Notes under the pieces: model-generated
The model's input: the letters and a program-made list of their open reading frames with translations, nothing else
The model's database searches: none
Told to the model about the DNA's origin: nothing
Made by a program: the position numbers and the translations under genes
Shown here: positions 48,355 to 59,280 of the stretch, in pieces
How the letters are laid out: each line of letters opens with the position of its first letter
How positions within the stretch are numbered: the stretch's first letter is position 1
Source: Hamiltosporidium tvaerminnensis
Taxonomy: Eukaryota > Microsporidia > Dubosqiidae
NCBI GenBank assembly: GCA_022605425.2
Contig: JAKIMF020000013.1
Coordinates: 1 to 64,000, forward strand
Length of the DNA: 64,000 bases
Direction: 5' to 3'

Positions 48355-48621
48355 ATGGATGAAAGTGATATACAAGAATCGAAGGAAATAAGAGAACGTT
48401 TAAAAAGATTAACACACATAGCTTTAGATATTCAAAAGGAAGCAGAGAGTCATTACAAAGATTTAGAAAGTAATCAAAGTGGATTAGATAAATCAATGGT
48501 GTATGTGAATAAATCGCTTGCTAAAATAAGAAATTTAGCAAAAAGAAAATTTAATCATACTTTCTATTTAATTATTGCTACTGTTTTTCTTGTAATGTTG
48601 TTTTATATTTTATTCTTTTAG
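48355..48621 (+). CDS. Bet1/Sft1-like Qc SNARE
   Basis: A tail-anchored SNARE for ER-Golgi or intra-Golgi membrane fusion. From the first ATG it is 88 residues: a short polar N-terminus, one SNARE helix (about 15-68) and a C-terminal membrane anchor (about 70-88) with no lumenal tail. The hydrophobic heptad layers line up with Bet1 without gaps (L37, L44, V51, L55, I58, L61). In that alignment the central ionic-layer residue, normally glutamine, falls on H33 in EAESHYKDL. The charged KRKFNHT segment before the anchor is also Bet1-like. Bet1 proteins are about 118-142 residues, so the N-terminus is shortened. Which Qc subtype (Bet1 or Sft1) it represents is uncertain. In-frame codons upstream of this ATG are not used here because they lack a methionine start. 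Confidence 0.75.
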   Translation: MDESDIQESKEIRERLKRLTHIALDIQKEAESHYKDLESNQSGLDKSMVYVNKSLAKIRNLAKRKFNHTFYLIIATVFLVMLFYILFF

Positions 48622-49299
48622 ATTTATATTGTTTTATTTAATTCTATTTGGGAAATATTTCAAATTTTATTTTTTTGAAAAATATGTTTTTTAATTGAAA
48701 AAAGCTTCAAATCCTGTTAATAAATTATTTAAGAATTTTTTTATGTTGTAAATTTATGTGATGCTATTTTAAGTATTTTTTTTCTTAAGATTAAATATTT
48801 TTTTTATATTCTGATTTGAATTTTATAGTCACTTGAGTAATGTTCGGTTATAAAATTTGTAAAAAATGTAATCTTTATTTTAAATATTGAAAATTTATAT
48901 TAAAAAGTGATTGTTGTCTTATAATTTTGTATGTTTATACTTTTCTTTATATCTATAATAGTAAGTTGCTTATTACTTTTATTTCATTTTATATTATTCT
49001 TTCGATCAAAATCATGATTAGTAAGAGATTTTTTAGAATAAATTGTTTAATGTATATTTATTTGAAATTTTTCATTAAAAGAGTTTGTAGATATTATTTG
49101 TGATTTTTTGGTAAGTTTTAAACCGAAATATTTTTTCAATTTTTAGATTCAAATTTTCAAAGTTGAAACTCGAATAATAAACAACATTAATAATATTCTT
49201 GGTGATTTTTTGTACCTAAATTTTTAAACAAGCATATAAATTTATAGAAAATTAAAAAATATTTTATCTAAAATTTGATGAAGAGATGAAAATCATACT
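48622..49299. other. Gene-free spacer
   Basis: AT-rich spacer after the SNARE gene. Nothing is recognised. Confidence 0.45.
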
Positions 49300-49830
49300 A
49301 TAAGTTTTCTGGTTGGTAATGATTAGATGTAATTATGTGAAAATCATATATTTGGGTTTTTTATGAGCTGGCATTCAAATAAAATTTCAGTTGATTCGTG
49401 AGAGTTTGTATATCAAAGACAAAGTCTGAGAAATGATGAAGTCATTTTTACAGAGATGATTTGTAGTTTTTTATGAAACAAAATGGAGATCAGTGATCAA
49501 AATTGTAAGTAATTGACACTTAAGGACATGGGAACCTAGTTTTTGTATACTAGGTTAGGATACATAGCGCTCATGAGATTTTAAATTCAAATATTTTTAT
49601 TCCCTGGTAAACTAATTCGAATTATACTTGTTGATATGCCATATCTATCTCTAGATGGACTTCCTGCAAATCTTCCAAATACATCTCAACTGGAATACTA
49701 TTTGGTTCGAAAGTGTAAAGTAACTTGGAATGTGGCTAATTTTGGAAGAACCCAGGGTGAGATAAAACCTGCAATTACAACCCACAACAAATATTAGCGA
49801 AGGACGGGAAAGCATCCACGTATTAAATAA
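49300..49830 (+). repeat. Dispersed repeat R1, copy E
   Basis: The core is well recognisable: TCTATCTCTAGATGGAC near 49648, TTTGGTTCGAAAGTGTAAAG (49700-49719; the copy B equivalent is TTAGTTCAGAAAGTGTAGAG), then CTTGGAATGTGGC. Near 49762-49800 GATAAAACCTGCAATTACAA and CCCACAACAAATATTAGCG correspond to the copy B region before GAACACCGG. A degenerate head precedes it near 49310. It has the same orientation as copy D. Confidence 0.55.
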
Positions 49831-50130
49831 ATTCTACAATTTTAGAGGAAAATTTACTAAATTTAGGTATTTGATGGATGATAATGGAGGCTTGGACAAC
49901 AATTATTTATGTAAAACCAAGAATTGCCTTAATTTCTTAGAAAAAAATATAAAATTCACTACCTATTTAAGAAGATGGGATATTTTAGTAATAAAACAAA
50001 TATCATAATTTACTTACAATTTTCCAGTAATTAATTTATAAAATATATAACGAAAAAATTGACAAAATAGAAATAAAAGTTAAAATTTTATACTTTAAAA
50101 TACTTTTATTAAAAGAAAATACTTAACCTT
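49831..50130. other. Short spacer
   Basis: AT-rich sequence between R1 copy E and the homeodomain gene's stop codon. No feature is seen. Confidence 0.45.
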
Positions 50131-50613
50131 CTACAATAAAGATTCTTCACTATAATCTTCACTTTGTACTTCTTGATATACTTTTATTAGATTAAATGCT
50201 GATATATCAAAGGAATTACCTTCATAATTCATTGTAGCATAGCTATCGTGAAATTTAAAACTAAATTCACTGGTTGATTTTAGTATTTTAGATGAAATTA
50301 TATTGAATCCACTGAGGATACTTTTCATTTTTTGATCTGTTGAAGAAACAAATTTGGGATCTTTCATTGATTGTCTTGTATTTTGGAACCAAATTTGTAC
50401 AGATCTCTGGGGAATATCCAGCAAAACTGCTATATCATTTCTTGTATCAGTTGAAGGATAATTTGTAATATTATAAATTCGGTTTAGCATAGCAAGTTGT
50501 CGCCGGCTTTTATACTTATACCCATTATTTCCAATATATTTGATTCTATTTTCTCTCCTTATTTTCAAAAGTGCGATCAAAGTTTCTGCTTCCTTTTCTG
50601 TAATCCATTCCAT
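50131..50613 (-). CDS. Homeodomain transcription factor
   Basis: A DNA-binding regulator of 160 residues. The homeodomain spans about residues 28-87: an N-terminal arm with KYKSRRQ, helix 1 (QLAMLNRIYNIT), a helix 2 region (TDTRNDIAVLLDI) and the recognition helix VQIWFQNTRQS. The invariant W48, F49, N51 and R53 correspond to W75, F76, N78 and R80. Position 52 is Thr instead of the usual Arg. The loop length fits a typical 60-residue domain, not the TALE class. The remaining C-terminal 70 residues are Ser/Asp/Glu-rich and probably an effector or disordered tail. Microsporidia keep a small set of homeobox genes, and this is one; which subgroup cannot be told by eye. No CCC motif adjoins the start. 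Confidence 0.9.
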   Translation of the reverse strand: MEWITEKEAETLIALLKIRRENRIKYIGNNGYKYKSRRQLAMLNRIYNITNYPSTDTRNDIAVLLDIPQRSVQIWFQNTRQSMKDPKFVSSTDQKMKSILSGFNIISSKILKSTSEFSFKFHDSYATMNYEGNSFDISAFNLIKVYQEVQSEDYSEESLL

Positions 50614-52160
50614 ATCTAAAACTTAAATATTTTTTATATATTAATATCTTAAAAAAGGTAAATATAATATATATGAAATTCATTTAATAGTTTCATAATT
50701 CAGAATAAATTAAAATGTCTAAACCGTGGAAACTTATTCTTTTATTATTACAATCAATAAATTACTATAAAATATATTTTTGGATTAATTAACTATTTTA
50801 GACTAATCAAATTATATTTATTATCATAATAATAAAAAAAATTACAAATTTTGAAGGAAAATATGAAATTAAACACATTTTTTACATTTTTAACAAAAAT
50901 TGATATTTTCTTTTGGTTTATCCGTAGACATATCACAATCAATATAATAAAATGAATTTATACTGTTTTTAATTACAATTTAAAAAAGCAATATTTGTAC
51001 TTAAGAACTTATAAATTTGGTTTTTTTTCATATAAATAGAAACGATCTAGAATATATTCTGACATATATCATTATACATTTAGATTTCCAGAATATCTTT
51101 TAATTATTTTTATTTGTTGAATATTATTTAAAAGCACAAGATGAAACAATTAGATCAATTTGATATAAATGATAGACTAAAGGTTTTGTTTATTTTTATT
51201 TATCATTTTGATTTTAATTTAGAAATTTCTTTTATTTTCAATAGACAAAAGTTTTATAATAATTTAATTCTACATTTTCTCTATTAAGAAAACATATAAT
51301 ATTAAATCAGTTTTTTTATTATTTTTTTACGAAGTTTTCTTACAAATTAACGAATTTATATAAAAATGTTCAAATTGTACAAAAATATATTTATTTATAT
51401 AAGTAATTTAAATATAAAGTATTAGTATCATAACTGTATTCCTTATATAATTTAAACTATAATAATTTTATTGGTAGAAATTTAAAAATAAAATATTTTT
51501 TTTAAATTTTTTAAAAAAATATATAAAAACCTTTATTAGGCAATATATATATTAGTAATATAATATTTTCATATTCAACGAATATTTTATAGTTTTAAAG
51601 AAAATATAAGGAATGCTTTTGTTTTTTTTATGAAATGTACTTAAATATTCTATATTGTATTATCATTCTACTTTTGATTTTATTCTTATATGTAACAATA
51701 TTTTTTGTTAAAATTGTAGTTCATATTACTGAAATGAATTAGAAATAATACATTTGTCAATTTACTATAAAAAAAATATTGTCTTACATTAAAAAAAAAC
51801 CAACAAATAATTTCTTGTATCAAAATTTTTTATTTTAAAATATAATTACTTAAAATTCTTGCAATTATACATTTATTATTTGAATATATCATCTGCAAAT
51901 ATACAGTGAAATCAAATATAAGCAACATTGGTTTTTTATTTTAATACTACACCGCTATATTAAAAATCACATTCAAGATGTTTCTGAAATTTATGAATTA
52001 TAAAAATATAAAGAGATTTTATCGTATGCTCTATCAATATAATTTACAAAAACAGTTGCTGTAAATATTTTTATATTATATGGAATTGTTAATAAAAGCT
52101 TTTGGACTAATCGAATTTAAAAAATTTGGTTAGAAATAAATTAAAAAATTTCTGTAATAA
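50614..52160. other. Gene-free region
   Basis: Strongly AT-only DNA upstream of the homeodomain gene. No coding frame, RNA gene or repeat array is seen. Confidence 0.5.
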
Positions 52161-52367
52161 TTACATGATATCTAGACTTAGTATTAAAGTTATGTTACAT
52201 GATACATTGACCTAATAGAAGAAGTTATGTTACATGATATCTAGACTTAGTATTAAAGTTATGTTACATGATACATTGACCTAATAGAAGAAGTTATGTT
52301 ACATGATATCTAGACTTAGTATTAAAGTTATGTTACATGATACATTGACTTATTAGAAGAAATTAAC
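52161..52367. repeat. 69-bp tandem repeat, three units
   Basis: Units begin at 52161, 52230 and 52299 with TTACATGATATCTAGACTTA. They are almost identical until the third unit diverges at its end. Each unit contains a second, internal TTACATGATA about 37 nt downstream. It has no coding potential and no spacers, so it is a minisatellite, not a CRISPR-like array. Confidence 0.85.
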
Positions 52368-52371
52368 TAAT

Positions 52372-52560
52372 ATGTTGCTTATAGAAATAGACTTAGGACT
52401 GAAAAAACAATGACATGATAAATCGACTTTGTTTAAGAATTCATCCAAGATATTGCTTATAGAAGTATACATGGTATTTAAATTTAGTCACATGATAAAT
52501 TTATTTTGAAAAATACTCTACCAAGATATTGCTTATAGAAGTAGATATTATTCATAAATC
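52372..52560. repeat. Degenerate 76-78 bp tandem repeat
   Basis: AT(A/G)TTGCTTATAGAA recurs at 52372, 52450 and 52526, each followed by a diverged unit containing CATGATAAAT. The first two units contain ACATGATAAAT like the adjoining 69-bp array, so the two arrays may share an origin. Confidence 0.6.
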
Positions 52561-54129
52561 ATTTTTTTGAACTTTAAATATTCAGAAACCAATTGACACG
52601 ATTCTTTCATATGTTTGAGGTACTAATTTAGATGTGTACATGAATAATTTAAGGTATGGTTGCATTTATAGTACTATTTTTCAATGAACATTATATATTT
52701 TATAAATATTTAATTGCGTGTCAGATTTAAACCTATTGTTGTCACTATCGCTCAGAGCTAATTCAAATTTCCTTCGAGCAATAAGATTCTAGTCCCGCTG
52801 GACTATCAGTTTAATCATTTAAAATTCATTCTTATATTTCATTTTGAGAGAGAAGATATCTAAAAATCTAAAATACTGTCTAAAATTATATTTAAGGTAA
52901 AAAATGATTAGAAATAAATTCGAAAATATAAATTTTCAAAGTTGAACATATGCTTATCGATAAAAATTATACGTTAAAATTACTATGAAAAGGTTTATAA
53001 AAAGTACCAAACTAAGAAATTGGAAAGATTTTATGATCTGAGAATTAAATACAGATAAATCAACCGTTTATTGCATAATTAAATAAAATAAATACATGAA
53101 ATGTTCCTTCATTCAATTTTATTTAAAGTTAAAAAAATAATTGAGCTGGTTAGACTTCATTTCCAATAGAAGATTCCGAAATAAACTTCTAAAGGATATA
53201 ATTTTCTATCATATTTCTTTCTGTTAAAGAACTCTGTTCGAGTCATTATAGTGAAAATAAATAGAAATAAATTGTTTTCCTTCAAAAAAATCAATGAAAT
53301 GTTTGTAAATTATTTTAAAAGAATGTAAAATAAATTCTGAGAAATTGTGCAATGAAAATAAATGTAAACCATATTCATAAATACTATTACAATACAAAAA
53401 AAATCCAAGACTTTATCCATACAATAAATTTCAGGTGATGGTAATATACCAATAGATTGTTTAAAAACTCCGCATTTGGATTTTTTTATTATTTTTGCAT
53501 TTTAGATTACTTAATTCGACCTTTACATATTATTGAATCAATGAAATTTACACCACAGAAGGTAAATTAACCAAACTTTTTATACTTATTTGATATTAAA
53601 ATCTATGTTATTCATAATTTATTAATCCGTAATTACTTCCAGGAGCTTGAATTTCCAATTTCATATGTGATTTGCTGCTTTCATACAAAAAACATTTCAG
53701 GAAAGCAAATAACTCACAGAGATACAAATATTAAGTGTCTTATAATATTTACATTGTATTGTTAAATATTTAAATAAATTCCCAAACAAAAACACGAACT
53801 GCTGTATTTATGATCAAATATTAAATTTCTCATGCTTCCGTCAAATTTTAATATAAATTGCAACCTTTAAAGAATAATTAGATAATCTTGAGAGAATTAA
53901 AAGCAAATTCTAAAAAGTTTTTAAAACTCATTTCTCTTACCAAAAAAAATTTTACATTTTTGTATGTAAATCATATTTATAAATAATTTATGAAAAGTAT
54001 TTTAAATAAAAGCATTATGGTTTTATATAAAACATATTTTTAAAATATAATATCACATTTTATGAAGTTCTATTTTTTTATTGTGGTCTTCAATACTATA
54101 CTGGACTTCTCATATATTATCCTTCTAAG
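52561..54129. other. Gene-free region
   Basis: AT-rich sequence. A small GC-richer patch at 52738-52810 has no tRNA fold that I could find. Nothing else is recognised. Confidence 0.45.
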
Positions 54130-54410
54130 AAATTAGGGAATCGGAAACTATTTAGTTATTTAGTTATTCTATTACTCTTTACCTTTCAATGTCGAGGATG
54201 ATTAAGTGAAAATTTACCATTTGTTTATTTCAATCCGTTGTAACTCGGGGACTATAGAGAATTGGCCTATGAATCTAGTGTGGTTTATATTCCACCAAAA
54301 ATCTAAACAATGATCCTCGCACCAATTATACCCAATTATTGGCAAACAGATTATTTTTGATGTAGGTATTCTCTATCCACCTATATTAAAAAATTATTAA
54401 TTAAAATTAT
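54130..54410 (-). repeat. Dispersed repeat R1, copy H (head part)
   Basis: On the minus strand the head reads as GGATCATTGTTTAGATTTTT then GGTGGAATATAAACC, translating to LVRGSLFRFLVEYKPH. This is collinear with copies A and B. The following block includes CATCCTCGACATTGAAAGG, matching copy G's CATCGAGAGG. No core block follows. Confidence 0.5.
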
Positions 54411-57301
54411 ATTTTTTTTAGAATTATCAAAAATTTAGGCAGATATAAACAATCAATGATATACAAATTATTTGAATCTGAAAAAAAGATAGGAGTATTT
54501 CTAAATGCCTGATTTTAACTTAATATTTACAAATAAAAAAATACAGTTCAATTTCATAGTAAAAAAAATTTTAAAACTTGACTCTCAAACATAAGCTCAT
54601 TAAAATATTAAGACATCTTAAAAGCGATATATGTAGAAATCTATCACAAGAAATATTTTAAAGTGCTTTTAATAGTATAAAGAAGACTTATTTACCATCT
54701 GTTCGACACAAAATATATTTTTATTTTTGTAATTTCAAAAGGCCTCACAACTCTAAAAATTCAGAAAATACAGATAAAAATCAAATTCAGCTTGTGATCT
54801 AAAAAGAAAAAAAACAATCTGATATATTTTTTTTACCTCGTGTGGTGTCCCAATGCAAGACCACTAAACTATAAAAATTTCGTTAAATTATTTGATAACA
54901 AAAAAGTAAATACATTTAAATAATTCATAAACATTTAAAAGTTTAAATTTGAATGACGTAAATAAACAAAATATATTTGATATTATATTAATCATGATTT
55001 CATTTAAAGAGAAATATATATGTTAAATTAAAATCAAATTAGATTTTAATTATTTACTTCATTATAAATTATTTTTAATCTTCAAATATTCTAAATCTAT
55101 CTTATGTAACAAAAAACTCAGTAAAAATATACAAAACATTTGCAAATTATAAATTTTTTCAATTTTAGATGAATATAATCACTTTACTGTTTTAAAATAT
55201 TTTTTGTCAAAAAATAGCTAAATTTCGAATATTTTAAGATTTATAAAATAAAAATACCTTTTAGTTTGAATTTGGTTTCTGTCTGCAAATACATTTTATA
55301 TATATTTTGGTTTTCGAATTACTTTCCAAAGAATTATGACTCTAATGTCTCTCTAATCAAATAACAAAATAAGGATTATCAATTCATATTTATTTAATTA
55401 TACGGTATGAAGTATTTGTATTGTAATTAATTAAGTCGGACTGTAAAAATTTCATTAACAGATTTAAAAATTGATTTTAATTTAGATTATAAATATTCGT
55501 GTAAACATAAAAGATTTTCAATCAAATTTTAGAAAACTATAAAATCAATTAAATAAGTTTGAATGTAGAAACATGAGACTATTTATTTTGAGATCATTCA
55601 AGGGGAATTAAAATATATAAAGAATTTATAATTATTATATTACAATCTCAGATTATTTTTATAGCTATAACTGTATTTTATAAAAATATGGTAATTGGTA
55701 AAAAACAGAAATAATCTGTTGGTATCTAAATTTTTTTTAAAATATAATTTGAATATTTATTTTGAAAATATTTTTGGTAAATATATGATTAATATATTTT
55801 AAAACTTATAACGACTTGTTTTGTAAAACAAATGGGTTAACCAACGTTTCTGTCGGTACAGAATATTTATAATTTAGAAAAGAAACCTAAAATTTCAAGC
55901 AAATTAAGTAATCTTTATAAAAAATGTAGATTTCTACGATTATAAAACAATCTTTTTAAAGTCCGTTTATAATACATTCGTATAAATAGCAAAGTTAAAA
56001 CATATTTATATTGTATGAAAAACTCTTACAAACCAAAATTCGTTTTTTAAAAGCTCATTTATTTGTAGGACAGACTGTTTGTACATATAATCACTGCTTT
56101 TCCAAATATCACAGTAAAAACCATTATATGATATAAATTTTATAATCTATTCAATACTTTAATTATTGCTTCAGATGAATTGATAGAAAAACAACATTTA
56201 GTTATTGATATAACTATATATAATATAGTGTTAGGAAATATTTTATTTCAAAACAAAGCTATTTTCATATTTTTACTTTAAATATTCATATGGTTTCAAA
56301 ATAATTATAATTAATTTAAATTTCAACAAAGATTGATATATTTCGGTTTTGGTTCTGTAGACAGAAATTTGAAACTATAAAATTTTCAAGCACAAAGTTT
56401 TTTTACGAGTTATAAAAAAGTTATTAGAGATTCATTTTTAAGTTAAGTTCTAAATACTAAATGCAGTTTATAAACGAAAATTGAATGTATGAAAGGTCTT
56501 TTAATTCATTATTTTATGAATATATTAAGCTTAATTTCTTAACTATTTCAAAATGATTAGTAAAATCAATTCGAGAAACCATAAAATAAGAATTGGTTTT
56601 TTTTTATGTGAAAGCTACTAACAAAAAATAATAAAACTTACATTCAGCTATGAAAATTAAGTTACAAGTAAATTCTATTGAAAAATATACCAAAACTCAT
56701 TTTACATAAAATATTATTGTATAACACATTTTTAAAAAAGTCGCTTGTTTCTTTTCATTTTAATTTAATAAATGTAGAGTTGAATTATGTAATTGCCTAT
56801 TAACTCGATTGATTATTATCTTGCTATCAAAGAGAGCCACTTAAATTTACAATTATTTTCAAGATTTCGAATAAAATAGAAAACAAGAAGAAATAATATC
56901 AAATATTTTTCGAAAAATGTTAGTATGAACATCATTTAAAAAATTATACCTTTTGAATATGATGTCTTGATTTGCATATAAGAATCAAGATAAATTACCG
57001 ATCGGTAACTTAAATTCTTTGTCTAATATTGAGAGCGAGTCTCATTTGTAAGCCTCATATAAAAGAAAGACATTTTAAAACATCTAAATTAATATTGAAA
57101 AGCATGAAACCCCGATGTGCAGTGTTTATTTCCAGTAGAAGAACCTATAATAAAATAAATGAGAAATCTATTTTTTATAAAAATTTATTTAAATAGAAGA
57201 ACTAATAATATTGTATAAGCTATGAAATAGAATCCAATATTTTAATCAAAGTATTTTATGTCGTTTTTTGGTTCAAATCTGTATGTTGATTGAAAAAATG
57301 A
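54411..57301. other. Gene-free region
   Basis: About 2.9 kb of AT-rich DNA downstream of the acyltransferase gene. No coding frame or RNA gene is recognised. Confidence 0.5.
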
Positions 57302-58153
57302 TTATTTTTCGTTTTTCCATTTTGAAATTATCAAATCTTTTTTCCTAAATCTTTCAACAATAAACTGATCATAGTTTTCAATATCCTTGATTTTACATAC
57401 TTTCGACTTTATACGTACTGTTCCATTGGTCCTGCCAAATAGAACTGTTGAAAGTGTTGGAACGTTTTTATTACCAGATTCGGAATATTCTACTGTAAGA
57501 TCTATAATTGTGTCAACATAATTTCTAAGTTCATTACATATCAGATTGAATCCTTTCGTTTTGGGATAAATTACATTTTTAAGTGGTTCGATACCGTTTT
57601 CGATACAAAATTTATCGCTATGGTTTTTTACAGCGTCTGTAAATCTACTTCCTTCTGGGTATATAACAATCCAAAATGGTATTTTATTCTTTTTTACATT
57701 CTTTGTCCATTTCAAAATATTAAGCTTATCTTTTAGAAAATTTCTTTCTACAAACACAAAATTTAAACAAATCAAACCCCAACCAAATATGGGAACCCAT
57801 TTCATAGACTTTTTAATTATAAATTTTACATTTTTTAACATTTTTTTCTTTCTAGCAACTTCGTTGATTAGAAGAAAATCAAAAGCACCAATGTGATTAG
57901 AAACAACAATACAATTTTCGTAATTCATTACATCTTCTAAATCTTCTATTTCGTATTCAATTTTCATTGTACACATAAGTATCATCCCCAATATTCGCCA
58001 TAAAAAATACGATAAAATTGTAGAAATTTTCATAGATAAATTTTTACTTATGAAATGTAATAAACATAGCAATGGAATTGCTATAACAGAAAGCAAACAT
58101 AAGATTAATAAAAGAATCAAATAAAATATTTTCTTTATATATATGCTTTCCAT
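57302..58153 (-). CDS. LPLAT-family lysophospholipid acyltransferase (LCLAT1/Cst26-like)
   Basis: Transfers an acyl group from acyl-CoA to a lysophospholipid or lysophosphatidic acid in an internal membrane. The 283-residue protein has two N-terminal hydrophobic stretches (about 8-35 and 44-62). Acyltransferase motif I follows as N86-H87-I-G-A-F-D92 (the HX4D catalytic pair). A segment IFGWGLICLNFVFVERNF (about 122-139) matches the 'GWg...f.fi.R.w' signature of the lysocardiolipin/LPIAT branch. Motif III is Y165-PEGSRFT. Motif IV is represented by a Pro-Lys segment near 197 (IYPKTKGFN). The branch assignment comes from the GWG...VERN pattern; substrate is not determined. A CCCC run lies 6 nt before the start. 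The length is slightly below the 300-400 usual for this branch. Confidence 0.87.
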   Translation of the reverse strand: MESIYIKKIFYLILLLILCLLSVIAIPLLCLLHFISKNLSMKISTILSYFLWRILGMILMCTMKIEYEIEDLEDVMNYENCIVVSNHIGAFDFLLINEVARKKKMLKNVKFIIKKSMKWVPIFGWGLICLNFVFVERNFLKDKLNILKWTKNVKKNKIPFWIVIYPEGSRFTDAVKNHSDKFCIENGIEPLKNVIYPKTKGFNLICNELRNYVDTIIDLTVEYSESGNKNVPTLSTVLFGRTNGTVRIKSKVCKIKDIENYDQFIVERFRKKDLIISKWKNEK

Positions 58154-58159
58154 TCTATA

Positions 58160-58163
58160 GGGG
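58160..58163 (-). promoter_or_regulatory. CCCC start-proximal motif of the acyltransferase gene
   Basis: CCCC on the minus strand, 6 nt upstream of the ATG, in an AT-rich leader. It is consistent with the microsporidian signal. Confidence 0.45.
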
Positions 58164-58389
58164 TAAATTTATTGATATATTTTGTAATATATTACACTTC
58201 TCATGAATATATGTTAAGTTGGCAATGGTCGTTTAATTTTGTATCGTGATTTTATTTTTTTCCGAATAGCAATTTTTTGATGGTTTCTTATCAAAATTTA
58301 GAAAGAAATTTTCAGAAATTTTTATTATTTATTTTTACGTTTAAATACTACAATTTATGTAGTAAGTATTGATGAGTGGAAATGAGAAA

Positions 58390-58790
58390 ATTAAATTAAA
58401 AACCATCTTCTTAGTAATGAGTGTGTGAAATTGGTGTGAAAAATATTTTTGAATTTTAGTGGAATTAAGTCACATATTTCTGTGATAATCTTCCTATAAC
58501 ACTGGGCTATATTAAATAAAAATAAACTGAATAACGGTCTCAAAAAAATGACTGGCATTTAAATTAGACCATGACTTGTGAAAGAGATATTTAAGGGGGT
58601 TTTGATAGAAAAGATAGAAAAACTTATAAATACTGAGATGGTTTAGCCGGTAAACTGGTTTTAGATGGAAAGGGAATATATAGATAATATCCTGAGACCT
58701 TAACAAACTACGGTTCATTTTTGCTCAAAGTTGTTTAATTTCAACACCGAGAGGTAAAAAACCTTGACTAGTAAGTAAATAATTCTAAAT
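58390..58790 (+). repeat. Dispersed repeat R1, copy F (head part)
   Basis: AATGAGTGTGTGAAATTGGT followed by GTGAAAAATATTTTTGAATT (about 58417-58456) is the closest match to the head of copy B (AATGAGTATGTGAAACTGGT then GTGAAAATCATTATTTGAAT). It translates as NECVKLV, stop, KIFLNF. The second block, ACACCGAGAGGTAAAAAACC (58743-58762), follows about 280 nt later. In copies G and H the spacing is much shorter, so F probably has an internal insertion. Confidence 0.55.
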
Positions 58791-59109
58791 TCCATGATTT
58801 TAAAATTTATTTGCATCAGAATTATTAGCAAAAATGGCAATCTGTAGTGAACTAAATATTCTGAAGGTTTCAGCTTATAGAATTTAAACCGCTTAAAAAT
58901 ATATTTTTTTAGATTTGTTTAATTCGGAGAGAGAAGGCACATACCAAAAAACACCTACTTGTTAAATTGGATGAAATGGATGTTGAAAATATTTCTTTAG
59001 ATTCATTTTAGATTGAAACCCACATATATTTCCGGATGTTCTATAAAAATTATCATAGGGAGGAGATTGTCTATAAAATAGAAAATTCTTCGCTAAAATT
59101 TAGTTTGAA

Positions 59110-59280
59110 GTTTTTTACATTACTAGCTTCTAAACTGGGTGTAAAAATGTTAAGCGATTTTCATGGAAGACTATGAAAACCAAGCTCCAATCGTAGGGGT
59201 TAGAAAACCTAGGGCCTAGAGATCAAAAACACTTTCAAATACGGGAAGACTAAAAGAGGTTATAACTGTTAATATTCTAT
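59110..59280 (+). repeat. Dispersed repeat R1, copy J (head part)
   Basis: GGGTGTAAAAATGTTAAGCG (about 59137) then AAAACCAAGCTCCAATCGTA (about 59177) parallels copy G, where AAAAACCAAGCTGAATC follows the head motif. It ends with GAAGACTAAAAGAGGTTATA. Copy F lies about 350 nt upstream in the same orientation. Confidence 0.4.

Noticed and set aside
49450-49470. U6 snRNA-like ACAGAGATGATTT
   Set aside because: The ACAGAGA box is not followed by the conserved U6 sequence, and it lies in R1 copy E.
52161-52367. 69-bp array as CRISPR
   Set aside because: Units are contiguous with no variable spacers, and the organism is eukaryotic.
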